From Rhynchopus sp. YZ270_cl-10 (lineage: Eukaryota; Euglenozoa; Diplonemea; Diplonemida; Diplonemidae): 64,000 nt of DNA. The position numbers and the translations under genes were made by a program. The notes under the pieces are model-generated. The model was not told the origin of the DNA. It was given only the letters and a program-made list of their open reading frames with translations, and did no database searches. The stretch spans positions 1,175,389 through 1,239,388 of the forward strand of contig OZ037919.1 of the NCBI GenBank assembly GCA_964035575.1, in the 5' to 3' direction. Within the stretch, counting starts at the first letter, position 1, and every line of letters starts with the position of its first letter. This document shows positions 21,024-31,530 of this stretch, piece after piece.

Positions 21024-23221
21024 GTGTTATTTTTTGGAGCTCTATTTTTTTTTTTTAGAAATGTATTCTCTCATAAGCGATGTTACAATGGGTTTCAGTG
21101 GGCACAATTGGTGTGTTTTTTGTTGCCATTTCCTTTAGTCTTCAGCAATCTTCGTTTTAGTTTTTGATTGTTTTTGTGCGTCCCACGCTTTGATACTTTC
21201 TTGTGCAGAAAGTATGCCAGTTTTAGCTTTTTATTCGTAACAATCGCGGGGAACATGTGTGTCAATGAGATGCACTATTTTTTTTTTTTTTTCATAAGTT
21301 AATTTTTGTGAATGTGTTCGAAGAAATTTGCCTATCTGAGGCCTGTCTTCGGATGTGTTGTATGTATTCGAGTGTCTGTACTAGCTGCACTACGTTATGC
21401 AAAAGTTTTGTTTTCATCTGGCTGTACAGTGGTGTGGCACTGGGGTGACAGCTTGACATATGACGTATGTTGTTTCTGTGTTCCCTTTGTGTTGCTCCAC
21501 TCTCACTGCTTTTCTTGTTGTTTGTGCATGCACCCGACTCGATTTTTTTTTGCTGCATTAAAATACGTTCACCCCCCAATTTTTTTGAAGGATCTTGGGT
21601 TGCCAACTTCACTTTAACTTTCTTTTGGAAAGTTATTTGCTTCCTGTGTAAGTTCTTTTGCACATCGTCCCACAAAGTCACCCTTTGTTCATTCAAACAT
21701 AAGCAACACTGTGTTGTGAAAGGGACATGACTTTCTCCACCCCCAAATCGCTTCTTCCATTTTGTTTAATGTTGTTGTTGTTTTTTTTCCTTTGCAAGGC
21801 TGTCTATCTCACAGAGCTCTTAGGGCGTCCGATGAGATTCACCCTGCAAGCAAAAAAAAACAAAAAAAAAGAGCTCACGCCACACAGATGGCAATCGATT
21901 TTAGAAGAAGCTTTGTTAGCCCCCCCCATCAGTGTTGTTCCGAAGTGGGACGGAATCTGAAAAATTCATACGAAACAAATGTCCATTCCCCCCCCTAGGG
22001 GGAGCAGTGAGACCCTTTTTTCTGTCACACCCCCCAAAAAATCATGAAAAAGTGTAAAAAAAATATCCGAACACACAAAACCACCCCAGAAAACACATTT
22101 GTGGGACTATTTCTTACGTTTTGGTGCCTTTTTGGCACTTTTTGGCACTTTTTTTCTCGATTTTTCGACACTTTTTGTCGCGTTTTCACCCAAATTCCCC
22201 CTTTTCAGAGGGGATTTGATACAAGGCGATTTATCAAAAAATTCAAAATTTTGAAATAGCCCAAAACAAGAGGAAAAGTGGTTTTTTCCAGTCATATGTG
22301 TGCACGGAGTGATTTCCGTGGGGTTTTGGAGCCAAAAGTCCAGTTTTTTTCATGTCTTTGCTGAAAATTTTGAATTTTTTTTATACACAAAAACCACATT
22401 TTAGCCGGGAGGAAGAAGTGTGACAGAAGTGTGACATCGGAGAGGTTTCGAGCCAGAGGTCACCAAAATGGGCAAAACCATCTGAAAACAATTTTTTCCA
22501 CCCCCAGTGGGGTCCGGCAATCACTTTCGAGTGGTTTTGGGGACTTATGTGAACCTGTGGAAAATTTTTTTGGGGTTTTTATGTGTGTAAACATGCTAAG
22601 AAGTGAGGGCAGTACTGCTTTTTTAAGTGTTTCAGACACTACAGAATACATCTGGGGCCCACACAGGACCCCTAAAAGCTGCAAAAACCATACATTTCCA
22701 CCCTGGGACCCCACCGGATGTGGACCGAGGTGGTTTTCGGGTGTTTAGAAGGCCTAATGTCTCCTCAAATATTTTTTTTGAAAAGTGTTGAAAATTGACC
22801 CAATAGCGTTACGCGAGCGTTACGCATTTTTGGCCTTTTTTTCACAAAAAACCGATTTTTTTTAATCAGGAAAGTCTCTGTAGAGGTCGTCAGGTGGTTT
22901 AATGGGATATTTGGGTGATCCCCAGGGCGATTTGCGGCCAGGTACGACCTTTTTGGTGGATTTCTTCACCTAAATTTCAAAAAAATGGGTTTGTGACAGT
23001 ATTTGTACAGGGATTTATACACCACTGACCCCCCTAATTCCCCCCCCCCCCCCCCCCCCATGTAGTTTTTCAGGTATCTTGGTCATCGTGCGTCCCACTT
23101 CTTCCCAGCAGCGTCTCCTACTTCCTCCATCAACTCGTTTGAATTCGTACTCGTTTTTCTCCTTGATGCTGGATCCCAGGGAAGTTGTCACTGTCCCATG
23201 CTAGTAAGCCCGTCTCTGTCT
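21024..23221. other. AT-rich intergenic
   Basis: Long spacer with homopolymers, including about 20 Cs at 23,040-23,059. Short frames (21,312-21,617, 22,431-22,748) are low-complexity. No recognisable gene. Confidence 0.5.
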
Positions 23222-23827
23222 TCAGGTCCAACGTAATAAGCTGATGAGCGGGTACTGCTTTTTGGTCTCTATTATATTTGAGACTCCGTTTTTCTTCGGA
23301 AACTTGAAAGCCTTCAGAAACAGAACATGGAGGAGGGCACCCACCGCAAGATGAATGCGGGTGTCTGGGCAATCCAGGATGGTGTTGTGAGCTTTGCTCC
23401 CACTTCTCTGAAAATTGTCAACGCGCCATCTCTCGGCTTCGAACTTCGAAGTGTCGGCGAGTGTTTTCGCGCTTGCGATCGAGCGCCATCTGTACCACAT
23501 CCCCTCTTCGCATTCCCTCTGCAGGATGACTCCTTTGTCCAGGCAGCTGAATTGAACCGTGCTCGAGGACAAGATACCGGAGGACGTAGTGGCTGAGGTT
23601 GAGGCGTTGTCTTGGGAACCTGACAGCGTTTTCAGCATGTCGGCAAACTGATCATCTGCCTTGTTGGTGCTTGGGTACTCTTCACAGTAAGGTTTTGGTT
23701 TCGGAGCCTCGCATTGCTTACTTTGTGGGAGCAGCACCCATGGCCATGGCGTAGGGTGCGTGGTCAGACACAAAAGGCGAATGCCCCACGACGTCAGTCG
23801 TCCTGTACAAATGGTGTCCAAACACAT
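23222..23827 (-). CDS. hypothetical ORF (201 aa), possibly a remnant
   Basis: Open frame on the minus strand with a fairly protein-like composition in its middle (ADDQFADMLKTLSGSQDN, then FEAERWRVDNF). I recognise no domain. The ends look like non-coding translation, and there is no obvious start context, so it may be an exon or a decayed gene. Confidence 0.25.
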   Translation of the reverse strand: MCLDTICTGRLTSWGIRLLCLTTHPTPWPWVLLPQSKQCEAPKPKPYCEEYPSTNKADDQFADMLKTLSGSQDNASTSATTSSGILSSSTVQFSCLDKGVILQRECEEGMWYRWRSIASAKTLADTSKFEAERWRVDNFQRSGSKAHNTILDCPDTRIHLAVGALLHVLFLKAFKFPKKNGVSNIIETKKQYPLISLLRWT

Positions 23828-24094
23828 TTTTGAATGAAAACCCTCTGCGGTGGGTCGTGTGTGGCCCGCAAATACGCATGGGGATCACCAAAATATTCCA
23901 TTTAACTGATGATTAATTTAAACCACCAAAATACCTCTACCTCTAGTGACGGATAAATACTGCGGTGTCAATAGCTTATTTACGGGTTTGCGTTGAGAGA
24001 GTTTGTTAGTTGTACGCTTCACATACCACACCACACATATTCCCAGCACTCTTCCCTTTTGTACCTTTTGTACGAGTACACGTTTTTCGGAACA

Positions 24095-26677
24095 ATGACG
24101 ACATGCGGCATCCAGTCGCTGACAGTGCTGCTGTGTGTGGTGCTGATTCTGTCGACAGGTGCGATTATCGGTGGCTTCACTCTGTCAACATGGGACGACC
24201 TTCTGGAGAAGGCACGTGACACAGGTGACGAGGGCTTCGGGATGTGTCTCGACAGTGGTGTGGCGGACATCGAAACGGTCTCGGCACGCTACCTGCGCTC
24301 CGTCCTTGGCAATGTGGACACGGCGGTGCTGGAGTACCTGAAGGTGCCTGAGCAGCTGATGATGTCTGTTACCAACCTGGCGAAGGCACACCACCCAAAC
24401 GTTAGCACGAGCCCCGCCTTTATGACGAATATTATGCGTCCTGCACTTATATCCTCTTTCAGGGCTGGTTTTGAAGCTGGGCTCTACGCCATCGCCTACG
24501 AAGCGTACCCGTGGAGCGCTGCACATCCTATTCCGTGGAAAAGGTGGGAAGGGTACGCAGGGTGGGGCTCGCGGTGCATGATCGGAAGTACACCTGGGGT
24601 GAACGGCACGAAGGTTATCTATAAATATGAAATGATAGACCCGGTGACGAAGCAGCCAGGGCACTCAGACTTGGCCATCTTTTCCGAAGTTACCGACGTT
24701 GGAACCGTGAAGAACCCCTCAGCACCGTGCAATCCATACCCAGACTACAACAAAGGCGAGGCAATAGGAGTATGCCTCTGGCCTGTAATTATGCTCGAAC
24801 CCCCTGGTTCCGCTGTCTATATCTCCCGTAGCAAGGAGCTCTTCTACTTGGGTGCCGACGACCCACCCCTAAACCCTGTAGAGACGTTTATCTACTCACC
24901 CGCGATAGTCCAATGGGAGGGCATGTCATGGGAGATCAGCTACACTTTCACCCGCCCAGATATGTACACGATGTACCCCAAGCAGGGCAAGCGTGTGGGT
25001 ACTGTAACGTCCACCGTGACTGCGCAGGGGGTATCTGACGTGGTGCGTGCACAGCTGCTCCCGACCGGCACGTCGCTGTACTTGGTGGAGGACGACGGTT
25101 CTGGATCAGTGGGGACACTTGTCGCGTACAACAGAGGACGGGAGCTGGGGATGGCACGAGAAATGAGCTTGATTGGCGTCGTGACAGAACTTGCGTACAG
25201 CTTCAACATAACGAACCACTCGATGGAAGACGCGACGTTGCACATCCCCTCAGTTATTGCAGAGCATGGGCGGTTTGTGTTCACACACCCACGGAACTAC
25301 AGAGACCTTGTGGAGATGACAAAGACGTCGTTTCGGAAGTGGTCTGACTCGAACGGCACGGAGTTCTGGACAATCACGTCGACAATTGAACGCGGAACTA
25401 TTCTGTGGTATTCAACCCTTCTTGTGCCAAGGGCGTCTGTGATGGACACGATTGATGCGTCGACAAATGCAATCCGTGCGAAGGTGGCAGCAGATCTGTC
25501 CTCTGCAGACGCACAGAAGGAGGATGCGGTGATTGTGATGGCGATTGTAACGGCCGTTGCGATCGTGGGACTTCTTGCCATTGCTGTTGTGTTCACACGC
25601 TACATCACGTCTCCTCTGCTGAAGCTTGGGAGTGATATGGCGAGTGTGGCTGTGATGGACCTGGAGGCTGTGGACACGGGCCGTGCAGTGTCGCAGCTGA
25701 GTGAAGTGGGGGAGATGCAGCGCAGCTTTGTTACCATGGTTGCGAACCTGGTGGAGTACCGGAACTACATGCCGCAGAGTGTGCTTGTCAACGACACTGA
25801 GAACGAGGAAGTGTCAGATACGGATTCTACACAGGGTATGAAGTCGCACCAGTCAGGCTGTTTGTCCGGCGGTTCAGTCGATGCGATGCAGAACCAGAAA
25901 GCACTGCTGCGTGTGGACGGGATGAAGAAGAAGAAGGTATCGCTGGCACACATGAACGTCGTGTCGTGGCACGCCTTCTGCAAGAAGCACAAGGACGCAG
26001 AGATGCTCTCCGCACACGCGGGTGTGATGGAGAGGGTCCTGACAGCAGTGCACCACAACAAGGGTGTGTGCGACACGTTTGCTGGCGACAAGATACTCGC
26101 CACCTTCAACGCCTTTGTTCCGAAGCCGTCGCATGCTGTTGCTTGTGTGAAGGCTGCACACGAAGTGGCAACAGCACTTAGTGATCTGCATAAGATCTCG
26201 TATGGGTGCACGACAGGCGAGGCACGTACTGGAAACATGGGCTGCAACGGGATGAAAAAGGTGTCCATTCTTTCAGACTCCATGTCGTGGGTGGTTGTGC
26301 TTGAGCGTTGGAACAAGAAGGAGAACCTGCCTGGTGTTGTCGACCGCAATGTGTCGCGTGATACGGAGGGACAGGTGGTGCTGCGTTGTGAAGGTGCTGT
26401 GCTGTTTAAGAAGCTGAGTGAGAACATGCAGACTGTGTATTCCGTATGTGGGCTGTGTAGCAGCGAAAACGAGGAGTGGATGTACCAACTGGAGTCTGCT
26501 TCAAATAACCCGCACGCACTGTGGAACGAGGTCTTCGAGCACATCATCAAACAAGACTTTGCGAAGGCGTCTTCTCTGCTGGACAGCGTCGCTGAGGACC
26601 AACGCACACCTTACGAACAGCTAAGCCGCTATGCAGGAGAGAAGGATTATGCACCGTACGTTGTGGAACTGCACTGA
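24095..26677 (+). CDS. membrane receptor with HAMP and degenerate class III cyclase domain
   Basis: 860 aa from the ATG at 24,095; the frame is open further upstream, but the hydrophobic N-terminal segment starts here. Layout: TM1 at about 9-29, a large extracytoplasmic region (30-478) with possible Cache-like sensor character and N-glycosylation sequons (NGT, NVS, NIT), TM2 at about 479-502 (VIVMAIVTAVAIVGLLAIAV), a HAMP linker at about 503-560, then a class III nucleotide cyclase homology domain (about 612-770). The cyclase signature is clear at DTFAGDKILATF and GCTTGEARTGNMG. The strand that should carry the first metal Asp reads VSLAHMNVVSW instead of an FADIxGFT-like sequence, so one metal ligand seems lost and catalysis is doubtful. 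The C-terminal helix pair (FEHIIKQDFAKASSLLDSV) is common behind cyclase domains. It is likely a plasma-membrane sensor or regulatory pseudo-cyclase. Confidence 0.75.
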   Translation: MTTCGIQSLTVLLCVVLILSTGAIIGGFTLSTWDDLLEKARDTGDEGFGMCLDSGVADIETVSARYLRSVLGNVDTAVLEYLKVPEQLMMSVTNLAKAHHPNVSTSPAFMTNIMRPALISSFRAGFEAGLYAIAYEAYPWSAAHPIPWKRWEGYAGWGSRCMIGSTPGVNGTKVIYKYEMIDPVTKQPGHSDLAIFSEVTDVGTVKNPSAPCNPYPDYNKGEAIGVCLWPVIMLEPPGSAVYISRSKELFYLGADDPPLNPVETFIYSPAIVQWEGMSWEISYTFTRPDMYTMYPKQGKRVGTVTSTVTAQGVSDVVRAQLLPTGTSLYLVEDDGSGSVGTLVAYNRGRELGMAREMSLIGVVTELAYSFNITNHSMEDATLHIPSVIAEHGRFVFTHPRNYRDLVEMTKTSFRKWSDSNGTEFWTITSTIERGTILWYSTLLVPRASVMDTIDASTNAIRAKVAADLSSADAQKEDAVIVMAIVTAVAIVGLLAIAVVFTRYITSPLLKLGSDMASVAVMDLEAVDTGRAVSQLSEVGEMQRSFVTMVANLVEYRNYMPQSVLVNDTENEEVSDTDSTQGMKSHQSGCLSGGSVDAMQNQKALLRVDGMKKKKVSLAHMNVVSWHAFCKKHKDAEMLSAHAGVMERVLTAVHHNKGVCDTFAGDKILATFNAFVPKPSHAVACVKAAHEVATALSDLHKISYGCTTGEARTGNMGCNGMKKVSILSDSMSWVVVLERWNKKENLPGVVDRNVSRDTEGQVVLRCEGAVLFKKLSENMQTVYSVCGLCSSENEEWMYQLESASNNPHALWNEVFEHIIKQDFAKASSLLDSVAEDQRTPYEQLSRYAGEKDYAPYVVELH

Positions 26678-27881
26678 TGTTACTCTCCGAGAGCACGTTT
26701 TCTTGTTTGCTGCGCGGTGTTTCCACACCGCATTACTTTTGTCTCAATATTATTCATATGTTGCACCCCCTTTTATAATGTACAATAGCCCCGGACAAAA
26801 ACATTTTTTGAAATTTTGGTAAAAAGACCCTCTAAGGTGGTTGTGTGTGGCCGCGCGAGAGCAGATTTTTAGAGTACACGTGTTTATGTGTTTCGCCGTT
26901 TACTGTTTTTCTGAACTAGTTTTATATGAACGGTGCCAAAATAAAATAGTGTGATGACGATGGTAGTGTCCCAACTTACTCCGTTTGCAACAAAAGACGA
27001 ACGGAGTTTTTTTATTTTCCGGAATCTTTGCCACCAAAGGCTTTCTTCTGCATTATGCTGCTCAGACACGTCTACTAAGACTTTTTATGTTCAGGTTTTC
27101 CTTGGGGAACTCAATGCCACACAATGTGTCCCTTTAGCTTTGTGTTGACCTGCATACCTGGCAGCACCGCTTAGTGGTGTCCTTCCGTAATTTTCCATTC
27201 TTTTCTTTCCCCACCCTCGATGCTGGGACTCCTCCCGCCCTCCCCTTTTGAATGCGTACTGCTCTATTGTGTAGACGTGCATCAAGCGTTGGCCCAGTGA
27301 TCCTCAGGGCCCTGCAGGGTCGTGTGAGTGACGCAGTGTCACTCCTGGAGAGCGTTCCACACGGCTATGGCAGCGCTCTGCAGGGTGTTCTGCTGTCAAG
27401 AGTTTGTTGTGAACAAGATAAAACAATAAGCTCGCGTTTCTTTAATAGAGCAGATTTTAGTTCTCCAGAGCACATGTTTTCCTGGGTCTCGTTAAAAAAG
27501 CAAACCATAAAATCTTTTCCAATACTTTTATGTTCGAAAAACCCCCAAATATAGCTCTGATGGGTGAGTATATAATTCTACTTCCAGCCTACTGAAGAGC
27601 TGCCCCCACCCACCCACCCTCACCATGTTGTTTACACTACGGGAAGGCTTTGTAAGAGCCCATTTGTTTCAGTTTGGCTCAGTACAAGATGCTTGGGTTT
27701 ATTAGGGAACCACGGAGAACTGCTAGGGGGTACACTTTTCTCATCAAAGAAGGAAAAAAAAAACGAGACACATTTATTTTCAGGTCATTCTCTCTTGCCT
27801 CTCCTTGCCTCCTCTCCTCTGCCCTATCTATTGCACCACACCGTCACAGATATTATATTATATTCATTTAAACTATCTACG
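26678..27881. other. intergenic with a possible receptor 3'-end remnant
   Basis: At about 27,252-27,410 (+) the translation VILRALQGRVSDAVSLLESV resembles the C-terminal helices of the preceding receptor (HIIKQDFAKASSLLDSV), and the downstream text has loosely similar phrases. This may be a remnant of a duplicated receptor gene; the similarity is weak. The rest is AT-rich spacer. Confidence 0.3.
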
Positions 27882-30401
27882 ATGAGGGTGCTCTTGTGCG
27901 CTCTGCTGCTTGCGGTTGTCGTCGAAGGGAGAAAGCAACGGAACGAGAAGGACACAAAGGAGAAGAACCCACCGCCGCCAAGCCCTCCCACAAAGTCGAA
28001 GGGGCACAGACACCCACCGCGAGGACCCAAGAAGAACTTGGACGGGAGACTGGATGAGGTCGAAGAGCTGCTCTCGTCTCTGAGGAGCCAGGTTGTTGCT
28101 CTGCAGCTGGCAAACACACAGCTCCACACAGCAAACATGGACCTCCACACAGCAAACATCGAACTGCACACCGCTGTCGCCGAATTGCAAAGCAACGTCA
28201 CGTCTCTCACCGAGAGAGCCGACGTCGTCGAAGCAGTCTTCGAAAACACGACCTTCCAGTCTGAGACAGAAGCCAAGCTTGCCGACACCGCTGCCAGAGT
28301 TACCTTGTTGGAAGGTGCAGACGCGCAGACCGAGACGGATATTGCTGCACTTCATATCGCAGACACTGACTTCTCCATGAGACTGACCACATTGGAAAGT
28401 GCCAACACGCAGACAGGGACGGATATTTCCGTCTTAGCCACGGCAAGTGCGGACACGTCTGGCAGAGTTACATCGCTGGAATCATTCAGCACGCAAGCAC
28501 AGACCGACATTTCCGTCTTAGCCACGGCAAGTGCGGACACGTCTGGCAGAGTTACATCGCTGGAATCATTCAGCACGCAAGCACAGACCGACATTTCCGT
28601 CTTAGCCACGGCAAGTGCGGACACGTCTGGCAGAGTTACATCGCTGGAATCATTCAGCACGCAAGCACAGACCGACATTTCCGTCTTAGCCACGGCAAGT
28701 GCGGACACGTCTGGCAGAGTTACATCGCTGGAATCATTCAGCACGCAGGCACAGACCGACATCGCTGCACTTGTTACTGCAGATGCTGAGGCCTCTCTCA
28801 GAGTGACCACACTGGAAGGCTCGATGTCACAGACCCAGACCAGCTTAGCCTCGTTGGAGACCGTGGTTGAGGCACTGCAAGTTGGTGCTCTGCCTTCTTG
28901 GTCCGAAAAGGTGTCGATGGAGACAGACGTGAACGGCGTTCCTGTCGTCAAGTTCACTGGTGTGAACGTGCAAATTGTCGATGGCAGTGATAAGACGTAC
29001 GATGGCAACACCGGTGCTGGGAACCTGATTGTTGGCTACAGCGTGGACAGCACCTCAACGAAGGGATCGCACAACGTGGTGGTGGGTGACGAGCACAACT
29101 ACGCCGACAGCTATGGAGGGCTGTTGGTGGGCAAGAAGAATACCATCACTGGGGACAGCTGTGTGGCCTTTGGTCAGTCAAACACTGCTACGCACGGGAA
29201 CGGTCCGTCCGCTGTGGTTGGAGGGTTCGACAACAAAGCAGATGGCCACTTCGGTGTCATCGCGGGAGGAGCCCACAACGAACTGAAGGAAGCGGACTTC
29301 GGCGCGATCGCGGGAGGCTCCGGCAACGTTATTAAGGAGTGCATTGGCGGTGTTGTCAGTGGAGGTTCATCGAACACAGTTCAGAAGGCTGTGTACGGTG
29401 GAGTGTTTGGTGGCCAGAGCAACTACGCCTTCGCACAGTACTCAGCGGTGTTTGGGGGTTCGAATTCTTTCACCTCGAAGGATGCTGACACTAGTGTTAT
29501 TGTTGGTGGGTACCACAACGGTGCTCAAGGCGAACTCTCAACTGTTGTTGGAGGACAGCAGAACCAGGCTTCGGGTAAAACCTCCACTGTTCTCGGAGGC
29601 AACGGGAACACTGCTACGGAGGTGGACGAATCTGTGTCTGAGGCACATGACTTCATTCAGAAGGTGTCGATGGAGACAGACGCGAACAGTATTCCTGTCG
29701 TCAAGTTCACTGGTGTGAATGTCCAAATTGTCGATGGCAGTGATAAGACGTACGATGGCAACACCGGTGCTGGGAACCTGATTGTTGGCTACAGCGTGGA
29801 CAGCACCTCAACGAAGGGATCGCACAACGTGGTGGTGGGTGACGAGCACAACTACGCCGACAGCTATGGAGGGCTGTTGGTGGGCAAGAAGAATACCATC
29901 ACTGGGGACAGCTGTGTGGCCTTTGGTCAGTCAAACACTGCTACGCACGGGAACGGTCCGTCCGCTGTGGTTGGAGGGTTCGACAACAAAGCAGATGGCC
30001 ACTTCGGTGTCATCGCGGGAGGAGCCCACAACGAACTGAAGGAAGCGGACTTCGGCGCGATCGCGGGAGGCTCCGGCAACGTTATTAAGGAGTGCATTGG
30101 CGGTGTTGTCAGTGGAGGTTCATCGAACACAGTTCAGAAGGCTGTGTACGGTGGAGTGTTTGGTGGCCAGAGCAACTACGCCTTCGCACAGTACTCAGCG
30201 GTGTTTGGGGGTTCGAATTCTTTCACCTCGAAGGATGCTGACACTAGTGTTATTGTTGGTGGGTACCACAACGGTGCTCAAGGCGAACTCTCAACTGTTG
30301 TTGGAGGACAGCAGAACCAGGCTTCGGGTAAAACCTCTACTGTTCTCGGAGGCAACGGGAACACTGCTACGGAGGTGGACTCTACGGTTGTTGGTAACTA
30401 G
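27882..30401 (+). CDS. secreted coiled-coil protein with two YadA-head-like beta-roll domains
   Basis: 839 aa from the ATG at 27,882; the upstream open frame is non-coding in character, and here the protein begins with a signal peptide (MRVLLCALLLAVVVEG). A basic, proline-rich segment (25-50) is followed by a heptad-like coiled coil (about 50-340) that contains four 28-aa repeats (DISVLATASADTSGRVTSLE..., residues 181-292). The rest is two almost identical copies of a 251-aa module (343-593 and 594-839) rich in GGxxNxAxGxxSxVxGG motifs, for example VVGGQQNQASGKTSTVLGG. This is the pattern of left-handed beta-rolls in YadA-type trimeric autotransporter heads. I infer an extracellular trimeric stalk-and-head fibre. 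No C-terminal membrane anchor or transmembrane segment is visible, so it is probably released or matrix-bound. Confidence 0.75.
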   Translation: MRVLLCALLLAVVVEGRKQRNEKDTKEKNPPPPSPPTKSKGHRHPPRGPKKNLDGRLDEVEELLSSLRSQVVALQLANTQLHTANMDLHTANIELHTAVAELQSNVTSLTERADVVEAVFENTTFQSETEAKLADTAARVTLLEGADAQTETDIAALHIADTDFSMRLTTLESANTQTGTDISVLATASADTSGRVTSLESFSTQAQTDISVLATASADTSGRVTSLESFSTQAQTDISVLATASADTSGRVTSLESFSTQAQTDISVLATASADTSGRVTSLESFSTQAQTDIAALVTADAEASLRVTTLEGSMSQTQTSLASLETVVEALQVGALPSWSEKVSMETDVNGVPVVKFTGVNVQIVDGSDKTYDGNTGAGNLIVGYSVDSTSTKGSHNVVVGDEHNYADSYGGLLVGKKNTITGDSCVAFGQSNTATHGNGPSAVVGGFDNKADGHFGVIAGGAHNELKEADFGAIAGGSGNVIKECIGGVVSGGSSNTVQKAVYGGVFGGQSNYAFAQYSAVFGGSNSFTSKDADTSVIVGGYHNGAQGELSTVVGGQQNQASGKTSTVLGGNGNTATEVDESVSEAHDFIQKVSMETDANSIPVVKFTGVNVQIVDGSDKTYDGNTGAGNLIVGYSVDSTSTKGSHNVVVGDEHNYADSYGGLLVGKKNTITGDSCVAFGQSNTATHGNGPSAVVGGFDNKADGHFGVIAGGAHNELKEADFGAIAGGSGNVIKECIGGVVSGGSSNTVQKAVYGGVFGGQSNYAFAQYSAVFGGSNSFTSKDADTSVIVGGYHNGAQGELSTVVGGQQNQASGKTSTVLGGNGNTATEVDSTVVGN
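28422..28757 (+). repeat. four 84-bp tandem repeats in the coiled-coil stalk
   Basis: Units start at 28,422, 28,506, 28,590 and 28,674 and are essentially identical at nucleotide level, each encoding 28 residues. Related diverged units flank them, so the stalk grew by unit duplication. Confidence 0.9.
28908..30386 (+). repeat. 753-bp tandem duplication of the beta-roll module
   Basis: Copy 1 starts at 28,908 and copy 2 at 29,661. They are nearly identical, including third codon positions, with a few differences at the module start (DVNGV against DANSI) and one silent change near the end. The duplication is recent or homogenised. Confidence 0.9.
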
Positions 30402-31099
30402 TATTTTCTTTTCATTGCATGAATGGATATAAATTTATGCTTTTTTTTTGAAAGCAGAAGAAGCTAGACAAAAAGTTGTTGGCTATGTGAAGACGAATAT
30501 CCACAAAAAAAATAGTGAAAAGGCAAGAAGTCCCGTCACAGATGCTGCACCTTCTCTCTGGTGTATGTCTGCAGACCTTTCCTACTTCTTGCGTAGAACA
30601 CGAGTGATGTGTCACATTTTCAAAAGGCGGTGCTTCCGCAATTCCACTTTTTTCTTTTTCTTTTGACGCACTGCTCAAAAGGAGTGCTCAACCGTTTTAT
30701 TTTCTATTTTATTTGGTTAGGTGCACATGCCATGCTTACTTGTGTGACTGCTGCCCTCATATTCTTTTTTTATTTATTTTTGGATCAGTTTTTTTGTTGT
30801 TATTTTATAGAGATGCCTGGTTAGGACCACCTTACCAACCATTCTTTGATCACCATTTGTTTCATTGAAGCTCCTTTTTCTCCCTCCCTTACTGAAACAA
30901 CCAGGGGTAGTGAGAAGACTCGACCAGCACAGGGTACGGCGCACCCAGTAGTGGGTAGTTGTACCTTGGTGCTTCAGGTCTCCACGCGTTCCCCCTCTCT
31001 CCCGACAAGTTTGTTCAGCAATATCAAAAAAAAGCAGGGGCAGGTTTTTTGTATCATTTCACCCCTTCTCCTTTCCGCACGCAAATGGGCAATATTCAG
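30402..31099. other. AT-rich intergenic
   Basis: T-tract-rich spacer after the beta-roll gene. No supported gene. Confidence 0.5.
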
Positions 31100-31510
31100 C
31101 CTGAAGACACACCCACTTGAAACATGGAAGCAGCGCTTGCACGCCACCCGCTCAGAGGCGAGGGACGACTTGCCGTTGCGCTCAAGCCTTTGGCGCTGTC
31201 GTCTAAGGGTTTGGCGGTTCTTCTGGCGACCGGTTCTTGCAACCCTTGGACCGGCTTGTCGCCCAGGCGAAGGAGCTGTTGGAAAAGGAAGGCTACCACG
31301 ACCAGACGGCCTTCTGGGACCATCCTTGTATCGCTGGCAGGTGCCGTCCAGAGGGGCTCTAGAGCTCTTCTACGTGTCAGGCGCTGACCTATATGGGTGC
31401 TGCCACAGGGCGCAAAGACGACGCACATGTGGTGGTGCAAGATCAAGCAGCCAGACTCTCCTCACTACTTCTTCCTCTAGACTGTCCTGCAGAACTAAAG
31501 GTATGCCTCA
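31100..31510 (+). pseudogene. frameshifted coding remnant of unknown family
   Basis: A GC-richer island with protein-like translation that hops between frames: ALSSKGLAVLLAT, then in another frame LDRLVAQAKELLEKEGYHDQ to CRPEGL and a stop, then ALELFYVSGADLYG, then in a third frame RKDDAHVVVQDQAARLSSLL up to PAELK followed by GTATGC, a possible donor. It suggests a decayed gene or exon. I do not recognise the family. Confidence 0.35.
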
Positions 31511-31530
31511 CCTTTCCAGCACGGTCAGAA

